From Streptomyces gossypii (GTDB lineage: Bacteria; Actinomycetota; Actinomycetes; Streptomycetales; Streptomycetaceae): a stretch of DNA of 64,000 bases. Shown here piece after piece: positions 6,384 through 15,080 of this stretch. A program made the position numbers and the translations under genes. Within the stretch, counting starts at the first letter, position 1. Each line of letters opens with the position of its first letter. The notes under the pieces are model-generated. The model saw nothing but the letters and a program-made list of their open reading frames with translations, was not told where the DNA came from and searched no databases. The stretch is taken from positions 1-64,000 of the forward strand of contig NZ_JAJAGO010000011.1 of the NCBI RefSeq assembly GCF_025165795.1, read 5' to 3'.

Positions 6384-7490
6384 ATGATCAGGAACCTGAT
6401 CGGCTCCCTGCTGGCCCTCATCGGAGCGGCAGCGGCAGTGTGGAGCCCTTTCCTCTCTTGGTACGGCGCCCGTGACGGGCAGGATTTCCGTCTCGGTGAG
6501 CTGTTCACGCCGGACGGGATCAGTGGAGCAGACGCGGGGCTGTGGGGCGGGCTGTTCGTGCCCTTGGCCGCGGCCTCGCTGTTGGCGCTGATCGGTATGG
6601 CTCTGCGGTCGGTGCTGCTGGTGGCGCTCGCCGGAGTCGTGGTGCTCGGCTTCACGATCCTCTGGATGGTGCGCCAGGGCCAGGCTGCGGGCAGCCTCAC
6701 GGCGGGCGGCGAGACGGGCCTCGGCGCGGGTGTGGCGCTGGCACTGGCGGGTGGTCTGGTGATCCTCGTGGGCGCGTCGGCGATGCGGGGCAGGCGCAAG
6801 CGGCGCGGACGGCACCGGGTACCCGGCGGTATGGAGGAGCGGGAGTCGCGCTGGGACTCCCGGTCCCACTGGCGCGGGGGCCGTTCCGATACGGCGGCGG
6901 GCGCAGGAGCAGCCGCCGCAGGCGGAGCGGCCGCAGTCGGGGCAGCCGCCGCGCACCACGGTGATGCCGCCACGTCCGAGCGGACACCCCCGCCCACCGC
7001 CCCACCCCACCCCCACCGCCGCCCCGGAACCCAGCCCGGAACGGAGCCCGGAACCGAGCCCACGCCGACAGCCGTACAGGCGCGCGACCCCCGCGTGGAG
7101 GCGCGCGACGCCGGAACCACGGACCTGGAGACGGCCGACGCGGCTGCGGACGCCGAGCCGCATTCGGACGCGGACGCGGGGGCGGAGCCGCCCGTGACGG
7201 TCGTGCCCGAAGAGCAGGGCATGCGCCTCGACAACGGACGCAACGTGATCCCGGGCGCGGGCGCCGGCGGGAACGCCGGAAAGGACACCGGCAGGGACAC
7301 GCGAGCCCAGCCCGCGCGGCATGGCGCCACGGGTGTCACTGCCGGTGCGGAGACCGGCGCGCAGGCGGACGCGGAGACCGACGTTTCGAGGAAGGAGCCG
7401 CTGCCCCGTCGGCTGCTGCACCGAGTGCAGCATCTCGGCCATGGCCACGGCCACGGATCCGGCCGTCACGACCACCGCGACGCCGCCTGA
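6384..7490 (+). CDS. Four-helix membrane protein with long disordered tail
   Basis: 368 residues from ATG 6384; a TTG at 6333 in the same frame is less likely. Four hydrophobic segments lie at about residues 3-21, 54-72, 74-92 and 112-132. A basic stretch (RGRRKRRGRH) follows, then ~225 residues of Ala/Gly/Pro/Glu/Asp-rich sequence without predicted fold, ending in a His/Gly-rich LGHGHGHGSGRHDHRD. The helices resemble small Streptomyces membrane proteins of unknown function; I do not recognise a family. It converges with the PQQ-repeat kinase gene, 31 bases away. Confidence 0.7.
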   Translation: MIRNLIGSLLALIGAAAAVWSPFLSWYGARDGQDFRLGELFTPDGISGADAGLWGGLFVPLAAASLLALIGMALRSVLLVALAGVVVLGFTILWMVRQGQAAGSLTAGGETGLGAGVALALAGGLVILVGASAMRGRRKRRGRHRVPGGMEERESRWDSRSHWRGGRSDTAAGAGAAAAGGAAAVGAAAAHHGDAATSERTPPPTAPPHPHRRPGTQPGTEPGTEPTPTAVQARDPRVEARDAGTTDLETADAAADAEPHSDADAGAEPPVTVVPEEQGMRLDNGRNVIPGAGAGGNAGKDTGRDTRAQPARHGATGVTAGAETGAQADAETDVSRKEPLPRRLLHRVQHLGHGHGHGSGRHDHRDAA

Positions 7491-7521
7491 GCTGACCTCC
7501 CCGCAGCCCGAACGTCGGAGC

Positions 7522-10320
7522 CTACCCCTGCCGGGACTGCCCCGTGCCCTTGGCCGCATCGAGGGCGTACACGCAACGGTCCTTGCTGCAGGCGTAGATC
7601 ACGCCGCCCACCGCCACCGGGGAGCCGGTGATCTCACCGCCGGTGGCCAGCTTCCAGCGGAGCTGGCCACCCACCGCGTCCAGCGTGTAGAGGCAGTGGT
7701 CGGCGGAACCGAAGTGCACGCGGCCGGCGGCCACCACGGGGGCGCCTATGACGTCGCCGCTCGCCGCGAATCGCCACCGGGGCGTGCCGCTGACCGCGTC
7801 CAGCGTGTAGAGCGCCCCGCCGCTGCCGAGGTGGACGAGGCCGTCCACGACGACGACCGGCTCGGTGGAGTGTCGCGACTCCGTGGCGATGCGCCAGCGG
7901 TCGTGGCCGTTGACGGCGTCGAGGGCGTAGACCGTGCCGAGGTAGTCGGCGAGGTAGATGCCGCCGCCCGCCACTGCTGGGCCCGGCACGAAGGCCGGGG
8001 CGCACAGGAAGGCGGCCGGGGCGTCGAAGCGCCACCGCTCGGCGCCGCTCGCCGCGTCCAGGGCGAAGACGCGCGATCCGGCGCAGATGTAGACCGCGCC
8101 GTCGTCCGCGACGGTGAGCCGCACGGGGACGCCGCCGGTGGCGGAGGAGTCGCCGACCGGGTAGGCCCACCGCTCGGTGCCCGTACGCGCCTCCATTGCG
8201 TACAGCCGCCCGTCACCCCAGGTGTAGACGGTGCCGTTGTGTATGACGGGCCCGGCCTCCGGGGTTTCGAAGTCGGCCTGTGCCCCCGAGAGCTCCCACA
8301 GCCGTTCGCCGGTCGACGCTTCCCATGTCTGTACTCCGCCGCCGCGGGTGCCGGTCACGACGGTGCCCCGGTCGACCTTCAGTGAGTAGACCCAGCCGTC
8401 GGTGGCCAGCCGCCAGCGTTCGGAGCCGTCGGCGGCGTCCAGTGCGTACAGACTCGGCCCGTCCGAGGCGTGCACCCGGCCGCCCGAGACGGCCATGGAC
8501 CAGGCGACCTCGCGGGTCTTGAACTGGCGCCGCCCGGTGGCGACGTCGAGGGCGTGCACCTCGAAGGAGGTGACGTACAGCAGATCGTCGGCGACGACCG
8601 GGGTCCCCCACACGTCGTTGGACATCCGGAAGCGCCACGGGCGCCAGCGGGGCGGTGTGCCCCCGTCGGGCGGCGGGACTTGCTGCGCGGAGGGCGGAGC
8701 CGGTGGTGCGGCTGGGGTGCCGGGTGCCGGAGGGCGGGGCGGCGGCCCGGCCCTCGACGGCCCCGGGGAGGAGACGGGAGGCGCGGCGTGCGCGGCGTGC
8801 CCCGCGTGTGCGGGCGGGCTCGGGGGCGCGGCCGCGTGGGCACCGTGGGCGCCGTTCGGGGGGCGCACCCAGCCGGAGCCGGGGCCGGAAGCCGGGTCGG
8901 GCTCCCGGAGGTCGTCCGTCCGGCGCGGGCCGGGGCCGATGGGCACCTTGGCGCCGGGCAGTTGTACGTGCGACCCGTCCGGACCGGGCGCGCTCGGCGG
9001 TGCGGCGGGCGGGGAGGCGAGAGAGGCAGCCGGGTACCCGCCGGCGCCCACCGCTGCGGGGCCGCCGGGGCCGGCCGGGATGCTGCCGCGGCCCTCCGGG
9101 CGCCAGGCCGTGTCCCAGTCCGAGCTCTCGGCGGCGTTCGCCCCCATGGGGGCGGTGTCGGGTGCGTACGGTGCCCTCACGGGCGGGCCCGCGCCGGTTT
9201 CCGGCGGGGACGCGGGCGGCGGGGGCGGGGCGGCGTGCGACGGCGGCGAGGCGTGCGGCTGCGGCATCGCGGCGAGGTCCGGCCCGGCGACGGCGGAGCT
9301 CTGTGGCGTGCCGGCCCCGTGCCGGGGCCCGCCTGCCTGGCCCTGCCCCCGGTCGCCCTGGCCTCCCTGACCCTGGACTCCCTGGCCTTGGCCGCCCTGG
9401 CCTTGCCCCTGGGGTCGCGGCGTACGCGCTCCGCGCTTGCGCTCGATCAGCGCCACCGCTCCGCTGGGCAGCCAGGCCGAGGCCGTGCCGCTGTCGTCCC
9501 CCGCAGAGGAGAAGAGGTGCGGCGCGAGCTGCGTCTGGAGGTCGGCCGGGCTGGGCCGCTCCTCGGCCGCCATGCGCATACAGGAGTCGATCAGCGGGCC
9601 CAGGTCCTCCGGCATGCCCGACAGGTCGGGGCCCTCCCGGAGCAGCATGAAGACCGTCTCGACCGGGTTGGCGCCGTGGAAGGGCGCATGGCCGGTGGCG
9701 GCGAAGACCAGGGTGGAGGCGAGCGAGAAGATGTCACTCGCACCGGTGACGCTGCGCGAGTCCCGTGCTTGTTCGGGTGACATGTAGGCGGGAGTGCCGA
9801 CGGCGACGTTGGTCATGGTCAGACGGGTGTTCGAGACCCCGGAGGCGATGCCGAAGTCGATGACGCGCGGGCCGTCCTCGACCACCAGTACGTTCGAGGG
9901 CTTGAGGTCGCGGTGGACGAGACCCGCGCCGTGGATCGACTGCAGCGCCTCGGCGATACCGGCGGCCAGCCAGCGGACCGCCTGCACCGGCAGCGGGCCG
10001 CACTCATTGACTATCTCCTCCAGCGACGGCGCGGGCACATACGCGGTCGCCAGCCAGGGAACCGCTGCGCGCGCGTCGGCGTCCACGACAGCAGCGGTGT
10101 AGAAGCCGCTGACCGCCCGTGCGGCCTCGACCTCCCGCGTGAAGCGCACGCGGAACAGCTGATCCTCGGCGAGTTCGGTCCGCACCGTCTTGATCGCCAC
10201 CCGTCGGCCCGATGCCGAGCGCGCGAGATAGACCAGCCCCATGCCACCGGCACCGAGACGGCCGAGCACCTCGAACGGCCCGATCCGTCGCGGATCGTGC
10301 TGTGTCAGCTGCTCCACCAC
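7522..10320 (-). CDS. Ser/Thr protein kinase with C-terminal PQQ-type beta-propeller
   Basis: 932 residues. Kinase domain ~13-270: glycine loop LGAGGMG (22-28), Lys44, catalytic HRDLKPSN (136-143), DFG (155-157), possible activation-loop threonines 168 and 170, and SPE (181-183). All Hanks-type residues are present, so it should be active. Residues ~290-565 are Pro/Gly/Gln-rich linker with repeated GQGQ units. From ~565 to the end, PQQ-like propeller blades recur (LYALDAADGSERWR and similar). No transmembrane helix is evident, unlike PknB. The propeller probably senses a ligand or docks a partner. The start is GTG 10320, or the adjacent GTG 10317, after GGGAGG. Confidence 0.9.
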   Translation of the reverse strand: MVEQLTQHDPRRIGPFEVLGRLGAGGMGLVYLARSASGRRVAIKTVRTELAEDQLFRVRFTREVEAARAVSGFYTAAVVDADARAAVPWLATAYVPAPSLEEIVNECGPLPVQAVRWLAAGIAEALQSIHGAGLVHRDLKPSNVLVVEDGPRVIDFGIASGVSNTRLTMTNVAVGTPAYMSPEQARDSRSVTGASDIFSLASTLVFAATGHAPFHGANPVETVFMLLREGPDLSGMPEDLGPLIDSCMRMAAEERPSPADLQTQLAPHLFSSAGDDSGTASAWLPSGAVALIERKRGARTPRPQGQGQGGQGQGVQGQGGQGDRGQGQAGGPRHGAGTPQSSAVAGPDLAAMPQPHASPPSHAAPPPPPASPPETGAGPPVRAPYAPDTAPMGANAAESSDWDTAWRPEGRGSIPAGPGGPAAVGAGGYPAASLASPPAAPPSAPGPDGSHVQLPGAKVPIGPGPRRTDDLREPDPASGPGSGWVRPPNGAHGAHAAAPPSPPAHAGHAAHAAPPVSSPGPSRAGPPPRPPAPGTPAAPPAPPSAQQVPPPDGGTPPRWRPWRFRMSNDVWGTPVVADDLLYVTSFEVHALDVATGRRQFKTREVAWSMAVSGGRVHASDGPSLYALDAADGSERWRLATDGWVYSLKVDRGTVVTGTRGGGVQTWEASTGERLWELSGAQADFETPEAGPVIHNGTVYTWGDGRLYAMEARTGTERWAYPVGDSSATGGVPVRLTVADDGAVYICAGSRVFALDAASGAERWRFDAPAAFLCAPAFVPGPAVAGGGIYLADYLGTVYALDAVNGHDRWRIATESRHSTEPVVVVDGLVHLGSGGALYTLDAVSGTPRWRFAASGDVIGAPVVAAGRVHFGSADHCLYTLDAVGGQLRWKLATGGEITGSPVAVGGVIYACSKDRCVYALDAAKGTGQSRQG

Positions 10321-10705
10321 TTGCCTGCCACCTCCCCGTAGGGGCGTTTGCTTCGTACCCGCCCCGTGCAGCTTCTCACTGCCGTCCAGGACCTGGGCCC
10401 GGAGACCGATTCTTCCTGGCTAAGGCGACCGTAGCGAACCCGGGGCAGCGGGGTCGCACCGTGCTGCACTGGGATAACCGGATGGTTCACCAGAAAGCAG
10501 ACATGTCACTCTTGCCCCGGCTCCCTCCTGACCTGCGCACGGGCATTTCCCCCTCTCTCTTCAGCAGATCTCTCACCGGCCTCTCCCGGCCATCCGGCCT
10601 CTCCCGACCCGCTGCACAGAAGGTATCCCCCGCCACTGACAGTCACGGAAACCCGTTTGCATGCGGTCGAATCGCGCACGGATCACCCCTCGGTAAGCTG
10701 ACGGC
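10321..10705. other. Intergenic region between divergent kinase and TetR genes
   Basis: 385 bases without a gene; it must hold both promoters. A 13-base direct repeat CCGGCCTCTCCCG occurs at 10576-10588 and 10594-10606 (18-bp period), a possible regulator site. Bases 10540-10620 are pyrimidine-rich. No RNA gene is recognised. Confidence 0.5.
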
Positions 10706-11353
10706 ATGACAGGACAGGTGCGAACAGTCGACGGCCGCGTAGCCGGGCGCCGCGGTCAGGCGACCCGCCAGAAGCTGCTCGACTGCCTCGGCGAAATGCT
10801 CAACTCCTCGCCTTACCGCGATGTCAAGGTCATCGACGTCGCGCGCAAGGCGGGCACGTCTCCCGCGACCTTTTACCAGTACTTCCCCGACGTCGAGGGC
10901 GCCGTACTGGAGATCGCCGAGTACATGGCCAAGGAGGCGGCGAGCCTGAACGCGCTCGTCGCGGACCGTTCATGGACGGGCAAGGCCGGTTGGCAGACGG
11001 CGGAGGAACTGGTCGACGGTTTCCTGTCGTTCTGGCGCAAGCACGACGCGATCCTGCGCGTCGTCGACCTGGGCGCCGCCGAGGGCGACAAGCGGTTCTA
11101 CCGGATCCGGATGAAGATCCTCAACGCCGTGGCGGGCTCCCTGACGGAATCCATCAAGGATCTCCAGGGCCGGGGCAAGGTGGACCGCGAGGTCAACCCG
11201 GCGGCGATCGCCGGTTCGCTGGCCGCGATGCTCGCCGCTGTCGCCGGGCATCAGAAGGGCTTCCAGAGCTGGGGCGTCAAGCAGTCCGAACTGAAGCCGA
11301 ACCTGGCGCTGCTGGTGCATCTCGGCGTGACGGGCAAGAAGCCGACTCGCTGA
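10706..11353 (+). CDS. TetR-family transcriptional regulator
   Basis: 215 residues. The N-terminal DNA-binding domain spans ~17-65 (RQKLLDCLGEMLNSSPYRDVKVIDVARKAG, then TSPATFYQYFPD with the F-Y-x-Y-F hallmark). The C-terminal helical region, which binds ligand and dimerises, is unlike well-known subfamilies to me. It stands divergent from the kinase gene, so it may control that gene or itself. There is no clear ribosome site before ATG 10706, and the transcript may be leaderless. A strong hairpin follows 58 bases after the stop. Confidence 0.88.
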   Translation: MTGQVRTVDGRVAGRRGQATRQKLLDCLGEMLNSSPYRDVKVIDVARKAGTSPATFYQYFPDVEGAVLEIAEYMAKEAASLNALVADRSWTGKAGWQTAEELVDGFLSFWRKHDAILRVVDLGAAEGDKRFYRIRMKILNAVAGSLTESIKDLQGRGKVDREVNPAAIAGSLAAMLAAVAGHQKGFQSWGVKQSELKPNLALLVHLGVTGKKPTR

Positions 11354-11410
11354 CCGGCCGCGGCCAAGCCAAGTCGCGCCGCGCGCGCTCTGGATCGCGC
11401 TCGCGCGGAA

Positions 11411-11449
11411 GCCCACCGGGCGGCGGCCCACACCCGCCGCCCGGTGGGC
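11411..11449 (+). terminator. Terminator hairpin after the TetR gene
   Basis: Perfect 16-bp inverted repeat (11411-11426 with 11434-11449), 7-base loop, no T tract. It lies between convergent genes and could also stop transcription from the leftward dioxygenase gene. Confidence 0.8.
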
Positions 11450-11550
11450 GAGGGCCCGGTGGGCGCCCCTGTCAACCGCCCCCGGGCCCGGACCTGCTCA
11501 CCGCGTCACACGTGGCACACGCTGTACACGTGCGGTGCGGATCACAGGTG

Positions 11551-12420
11551 TCAAAGGCGCCGCCACAACGCCGGTACGTTCGGCGGCTCCCAGCCCGTCG
11601 TGGCCTGGTGACCCTGGAGGCACTCGTACTCGGCGCCTCCGTAGGTGACCCGGTCGCCGGGCCGGTAGTCGGCGGACGCGCTCCAGGTGCCGCCCGGAGG
11701 CTCGCCCGGATCGCCCCCGCCCTGCTGGATGTTGAGGACGAAGTCGAACGAACCCTGCTTGCCGCCGCCGCCGTCCCGCACGTCCATCAGCAGCGCCGGG
11801 TCGAAGATCGTGTCGGTGTTGTTGCGCGGCTCGCCCGGGAAGTAGAGCTGCGTGGTCAGCACCGGCCTGTTGGGCGCCTGGACCTTGACATGCAGATGCC
11901 TGGTGCGGCCCGGATAGAGCCCCGGCACATGGGTGGTGAGCTTGAACGCACCCGAGGCGTCGGTGTACTGGTGCCCCCGGTAGCGGTAGCCGATGTTGTC
12001 GTACGCGCCCTGCGCGTCGGCCTGCCAGAAGTCCAGCAGGACGTCCGGGATCACCTGGCAGCCCAGGCCGAACACATAGCCGGAGACGGTCAGCAGCGTG
12101 CCGCTTCCGGAGCCGGTGAGCGAGCTGCGCCGGGGCGAACCGGGCGTGAAGTACGGGCCTTCCGTCTGCGGCGGTGTCGGATCGTCCCCGTCGTCGCAGT
12201 ACGGGGTCGGGGTCAGCGGCCTGCCGCTCGCCGCCTTGTCCCGGGCCAGCGCGGTGCCACCGCCGAGGAGTGCCGCCGCCGGGCCGACGGCCAGGGCGGC
12301 CTTCAGCACGGACTTGCGGCTGATTCCGCTCTCCGCGTTGCCGGTGCGGTTCGCGGGAGTGCGGCTGTCGGCGGGGGTGGTGCCGTCAGCGGGTGTGTCC
12401 GTGGAGTTGTCGCCTTCCAC
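11551..12420 (-). CDS. Secreted intradiol dioxygenase fused to a CBM5/12-type module
   Basis: 289 residues. The N-terminus is a ~33-residue polar stretch followed by SRKSVLKAALAVGPAAALLGG, a Tat-like signal with RK instead of RR. The middle part is the intradiol ring-cleavage fold; Fe(III) ligand candidates are Tyr140, Tyr169, His175 and His177 (LYPGRTRHLHVKV). Residues ~245-289 form a chitin/cellulose-binding-type module with exposed Trp246, Trp277 and Trp286. The same fusion was described in the cellulolytic Streptomyces sp. SirexAA-E (SACTE_2871), where it acts on catechols outside the cell and the module binds lignin-like polymer. The start is GTG 12420 after AAGGAGAG. An AraC regulator gene lies just upstream on the same strand. 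Confidence 0.88.
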   Translation of the reverse strand: MEGDNSTDTPADGTTPADSRTPANRTGNAESGISRKSVLKAALAVGPAAALLGGGTALARDKAASGRPLTPTPYCDDGDDPTPPQTEGPYFTPGSPRRSSLTGSGSGTLLTVSGYVFGLGCQVIPDVLLDFWQADAQGAYDNIGYRYRGHQYTDASGAFKLTTHVPGLYPGRTRHLHVKVQAPNRPVLTTQLYFPGEPRNNTDTIFDPALLMDVRDGGGGKQGSFDFVLNIQQGGGDPGEPPGGTWSASADYRPGDRVTYGGAEYECLQGHQATTGWEPPNVPALWRRL

Positions 12421-12479
12421 AGTGACTCTCCTTCGCGTCGGGGGGTGTCGGACGCGGCCGGCCGGGCGTGGCCATGACG

Positions 12480-13469
12480 TTACGGAGCGGCCTGTGGTGC
12501 GTCGATGGACGAAGTACGGCAGGCATGGTGAATCCCGCCAGGCGGAGGCCCGGCGGCCGGGGGCAGGGCGGAGGTGATGACCCCGCTGTCGCGCCGGAAC
12601 TCGCCCGGCGTGATGCCGGTCTCCCGGCGGAAGAAGCGGCAGAAGTACGCGGCGTCGGCGAAACCCACCTCGCGGGCCACCCGCCCCACGGTCAGGCTGG
12701 TGCTGGCCAGCAGCCGCTTGGCCTCCAGCACTTGGGCCTGCCGGACCAGCTGGCCCGGCGTCCGCCCGGTGGCCGCCTTCACCGACTCGCTGAGATGGCT
12801 GACCGAGACCCCCAGCTCCGCGGCCCAGTCACGGACCGACTGCCCGGTGGCGCCTCCGGGGCCGGTGAGCAGCCGCGCGAACCGCTGCGACAGGACGGCG
12901 GCGGGGCCGGGCCGTACGGTGGCCGTCTGCGTCAGAGGCACGTCGTGGTCCACCGGCAGGCGGTTCGCCCGTACGACCAGAATGTGCAGATACGCCTGGA
13001 GTACGGAGGCCATCCCGGGGCGCTGCTCCCCGTGCTCCCGCAGCATCCCGGTCACCACCGGCTCGATGTCGGCCGCCTCGTCGGTGTCGAGCCGGGCACC
13101 GGAGCGCTCGCCCAGGCCGCGCAGCAGATCGCGGTCGCCCGGGTGGGCGAGCAGAAAGGCGTCGTCGAAGAGCACGACCCAGCCGTCCAGATCGCTGACA
13201 CCCTCCCAGTAGTGCACCTGGCCGGGGGTGATGACGCACAACTGCGGGGGCTGCAGCGGTCTCCGGCAGAGATCTACGACATGACTGCCCCGCCCGCCGG
13301 TGACATAGACGATCTCGTGGAAGGTGTGCCGGTGGGGGAACTCGGCACGGGACAGCGGGCCGATCGAGTCGAACGTCCCGATGGCGAAGGGGAGTTTGTG
13401 CGGGGCGGACACTTCCAGGCGGTGCAGTGGCACCACCACTCCATGGCTCTCTTCCACGGCCGAATTCAT
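12480..13469 (-). CDS. AraC-family regulator with cupin sensor domain
   Basis: 329 residues. The N-terminal half is a cupin-like ligand domain (HRHTFHEIVYVTGGRGSHVVD, with PPQLCVITPGQVHYWE). Two AraC helix-turn-helix motifs lie at about 212-310 (VRDWAAELGVSVSHLSESVK and VGRVAREVGFADAAYFCRFF), with the usual RRETGITPGEFRR end. It is encoded 59 bases before the dioxygenase gene on the same strand, so it is the likely activator of that gene in response to an aromatic compound. The ligand is unknown. Confidence 0.88.
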   Translation of the reverse strand: MNSAVEESHGVVVPLHRLEVSAPHKLPFAIGTFDSIGPLSRAEFPHRHTFHEIVYVTGGRGSHVVDLCRRPLQPPQLCVITPGQVHYWEGVSDLDGWVVLFDDAFLLAHPGDRDLLRGLGERSGARLDTDEAADIEPVVTGMLREHGEQRPGMASVLQAYLHILVVRANRLPVDHDVPLTQTATVRPGPAAVLSQRFARLLTGPGGATGQSVRDWAAELGVSVSHLSESVKAATGRTPGQLVRQAQVLEAKRLLASTSLTVGRVAREVGFADAAYFCRFFRRETGITPGEFRRDSGVITSALPPAAGPPPGGIHHACRTSSIDAPQAAP

Positions 13470-13610
13470 CCATTCTTCATACGGCTTGCGCGTCGAGAAG
13501 CCCCCCGGTTCACGCCCCTTCTACCCCCGGGCCCTCAGATGCACTCGCCTCGCAGCGGGATTGGTATGGACCGGAGGCTCGGCGGCCCGCACTCCCGTAC
13601 CCGGACACAC

Positions 13611-13646
13611 CGAGGTGCGCGGTGCTCAGCGGCACCGCGCACCTCG
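13611..13646 (-). terminator. Terminator of the subtilisin-like protease gene
   Basis: Perfect 14-bp arms (13611-13624 and 13633-13646) with an 8-base loop, 31 bases beyond the protease stop codon. Confidence 0.85.
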
Positions 13647-13677
13647 GGACTGTCCGTGAGGAGTTGCTGACAGTAGC

Positions 13678-14940
13678 TCAGAAGCGGCTGTACAGCAGCT
13701 TGTTGGGCGATCCAGTGCCCGCTGCCCTGACCCTGCCCTCGGTGGAGGCGTCCAGCAGTGCGCTGGAGACCTGAGCCGGGGTCTCCGTGGGATGCTCGGC
13801 GAGCCGGAGTGCGGCGGCGCCGGTGACATGCGGTGCCGCCATGGACGTACCGCTGAAGACGGCATTGGCGGTGTCCGAGCTGAGCCCCGCCGAGACGACC
13901 CGGTAGCCCGGGGCGAAAAGGTCAACGCAGGTGCCGTGGTTGGAGGATACCCAGCGTGCGTCCGTGCTGGTGGTGGCCGCGACGGTGAGCACCGCGGGCG
14001 CGCGGGCGGGCGACTGCTCGCACGCGTCGACATCGTTGTTGCCCGCCGAGACTGCGACGGTCACACCGGCCCTGACCATGGCGGTGACGGCGGCGTCCTT
14101 GGCGTCGGTCGCGGAGCCGCCGATGCTGATATTGGCGACGGCGGGCTTCACGTGGTTCTTCGCCACCCAGTCGTAGCCCGCCAGGACGTCGGCGGTGGTG
14201 CCGCGGTTCTCGCAGTTCAGTACGCGCACCGCGACCAGCTTCACCGACTTGGCCACACCGTACGTCCTGCCCGCGACGGTGCCCGCGACATGCGTGCCGT
14301 GGCCGTGGCAGTCCTGGGCGGTGGCGTCGTCGTCGACGAAGTCGTGGCCGGACTTCACGCGCCCGCCGAACTCGCTGTGGCTGAGGCGCACACCGGAGTC
14401 GACGACGTAGGCGGTGACGTTGGAGGCGTCCGTGTCGTAGGTGTAGCTGTCGCTCAGCGGCAGGTCGCGCTGGTCGACACGGTCGATGCCCCAGGTCGGG
14501 TCGGCCTGCGTCGCGTCGCCCTGCTCGATGCGGTTGGGTTCGACGTAGGCGACGGCGGGATCGGCAGCGAGCCTGCGGGCCGCCGTCTCGTCCGCCGTGA
14601 CGCTGAAGCCCTTGAGCGCGGTGGCGTAGGTGCGCTCGACCTCGGCTCCGGAGGCACCCGACTTCTTGAGCAGGTCACCGGCCAGACTGCGTACGGAGGG
14701 CGCGGACTTGAGGCGGGAGGCCCCGGGTGCGTCCTTGCCCGTCTGCTTCATCACGACGATGTACTCGCCGCTGATCGCGCCGGGTTCGCCGGCTCCGCGG
14801 ATCTCTCCGAGGCCGGTGCCGGGCTCCAGCGCACTCGCACCGGCGGCGGTGCCGCTGAGCAGGGCGAGAGCTGCGGCCGTGGCGAGGACTATCCGAGAGG
14901 TCTTCTTCGTTCTCTTCTTGGTTCTCTTCGCATGCTGCAA
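13678..14940 (-). CDS. Secreted subtilisin-family (S8) serine protease with I9 propeptide
   Basis: 420 residues from TTG 14940, preceded by GAAAGGG. The frame stays open to 15024, but its extra 28 residues do not look like a signal region. After a basic start (KRTKKRTKKTSR) comes a Sec signal ending near SALEPG. A propeptide inhibitor I9 domain follows (GEYIVVMKQT to AVAYVEPNRIE). The catalytic triad is Asp181 (VVDSGV), His214 (GHGTHVAG) and Ser366 (GTSMAAPH); the oxyanion Asn is in SAGNND. Cysteines at DACEQS and NHGTCVD suggest disulfides. The enzyme is an extracellular protease of the proteinase K type, complete and terminated by its own hairpin. Confidence 0.9.
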   Translation of the reverse strand: MQHAKRTKKRTKKTSRIVLATAAALALLSGTAAGASALEPGTGLGEIRGAGEPGAISGEYIVVMKQTGKDAPGASRLKSAPSVRSLAGDLLKKSGASGAEVERTYATALKGFSVTADETAARRLAADPAVAYVEPNRIEQGDATQADPTWGIDRVDQRDLPLSDSYTYDTDASNVTAYVVDSGVRLSHSEFGGRVKSGHDFVDDDATAQDCHGHGTHVAGTVAGRTYGVAKSVKLVAVRVLNCENRGTTADVLAGYDWVAKNHVKPAVANISIGGSATDAKDAAVTAMVRAGVTVAVSAGNNDVDACEQSPARAPAVLTVAATTSTDARWVSSNHGTCVDLFAPGYRVVSAGLSSDTANAVFSGTSMAAPHVTGAAALRLAEHPTETPAQVSSALLDASTEGRVRAAGTGSPNKLLYSRF

Positions 14941-15080
14941 CGGAGCGAGCCCTTTCGGTCGGGCGTGCGATGGCCGCTCCGTTCTAGCCGCACACATGTA
15001 GCACCAAGCGCTCATGTACGGCATAGGCGACTATTCGAGTCGATGTCGTTGTCGAATCGTTACCCTGGCTCGGCGGAACG

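Noticed and set aside
9340..9415. Short repeats (CCCTGGCC-like) considered as a mobile or CRISPR-like array
   Set aside because: They encode the GQGQ-rich linker of the kinase in frame and have no spacer structure.
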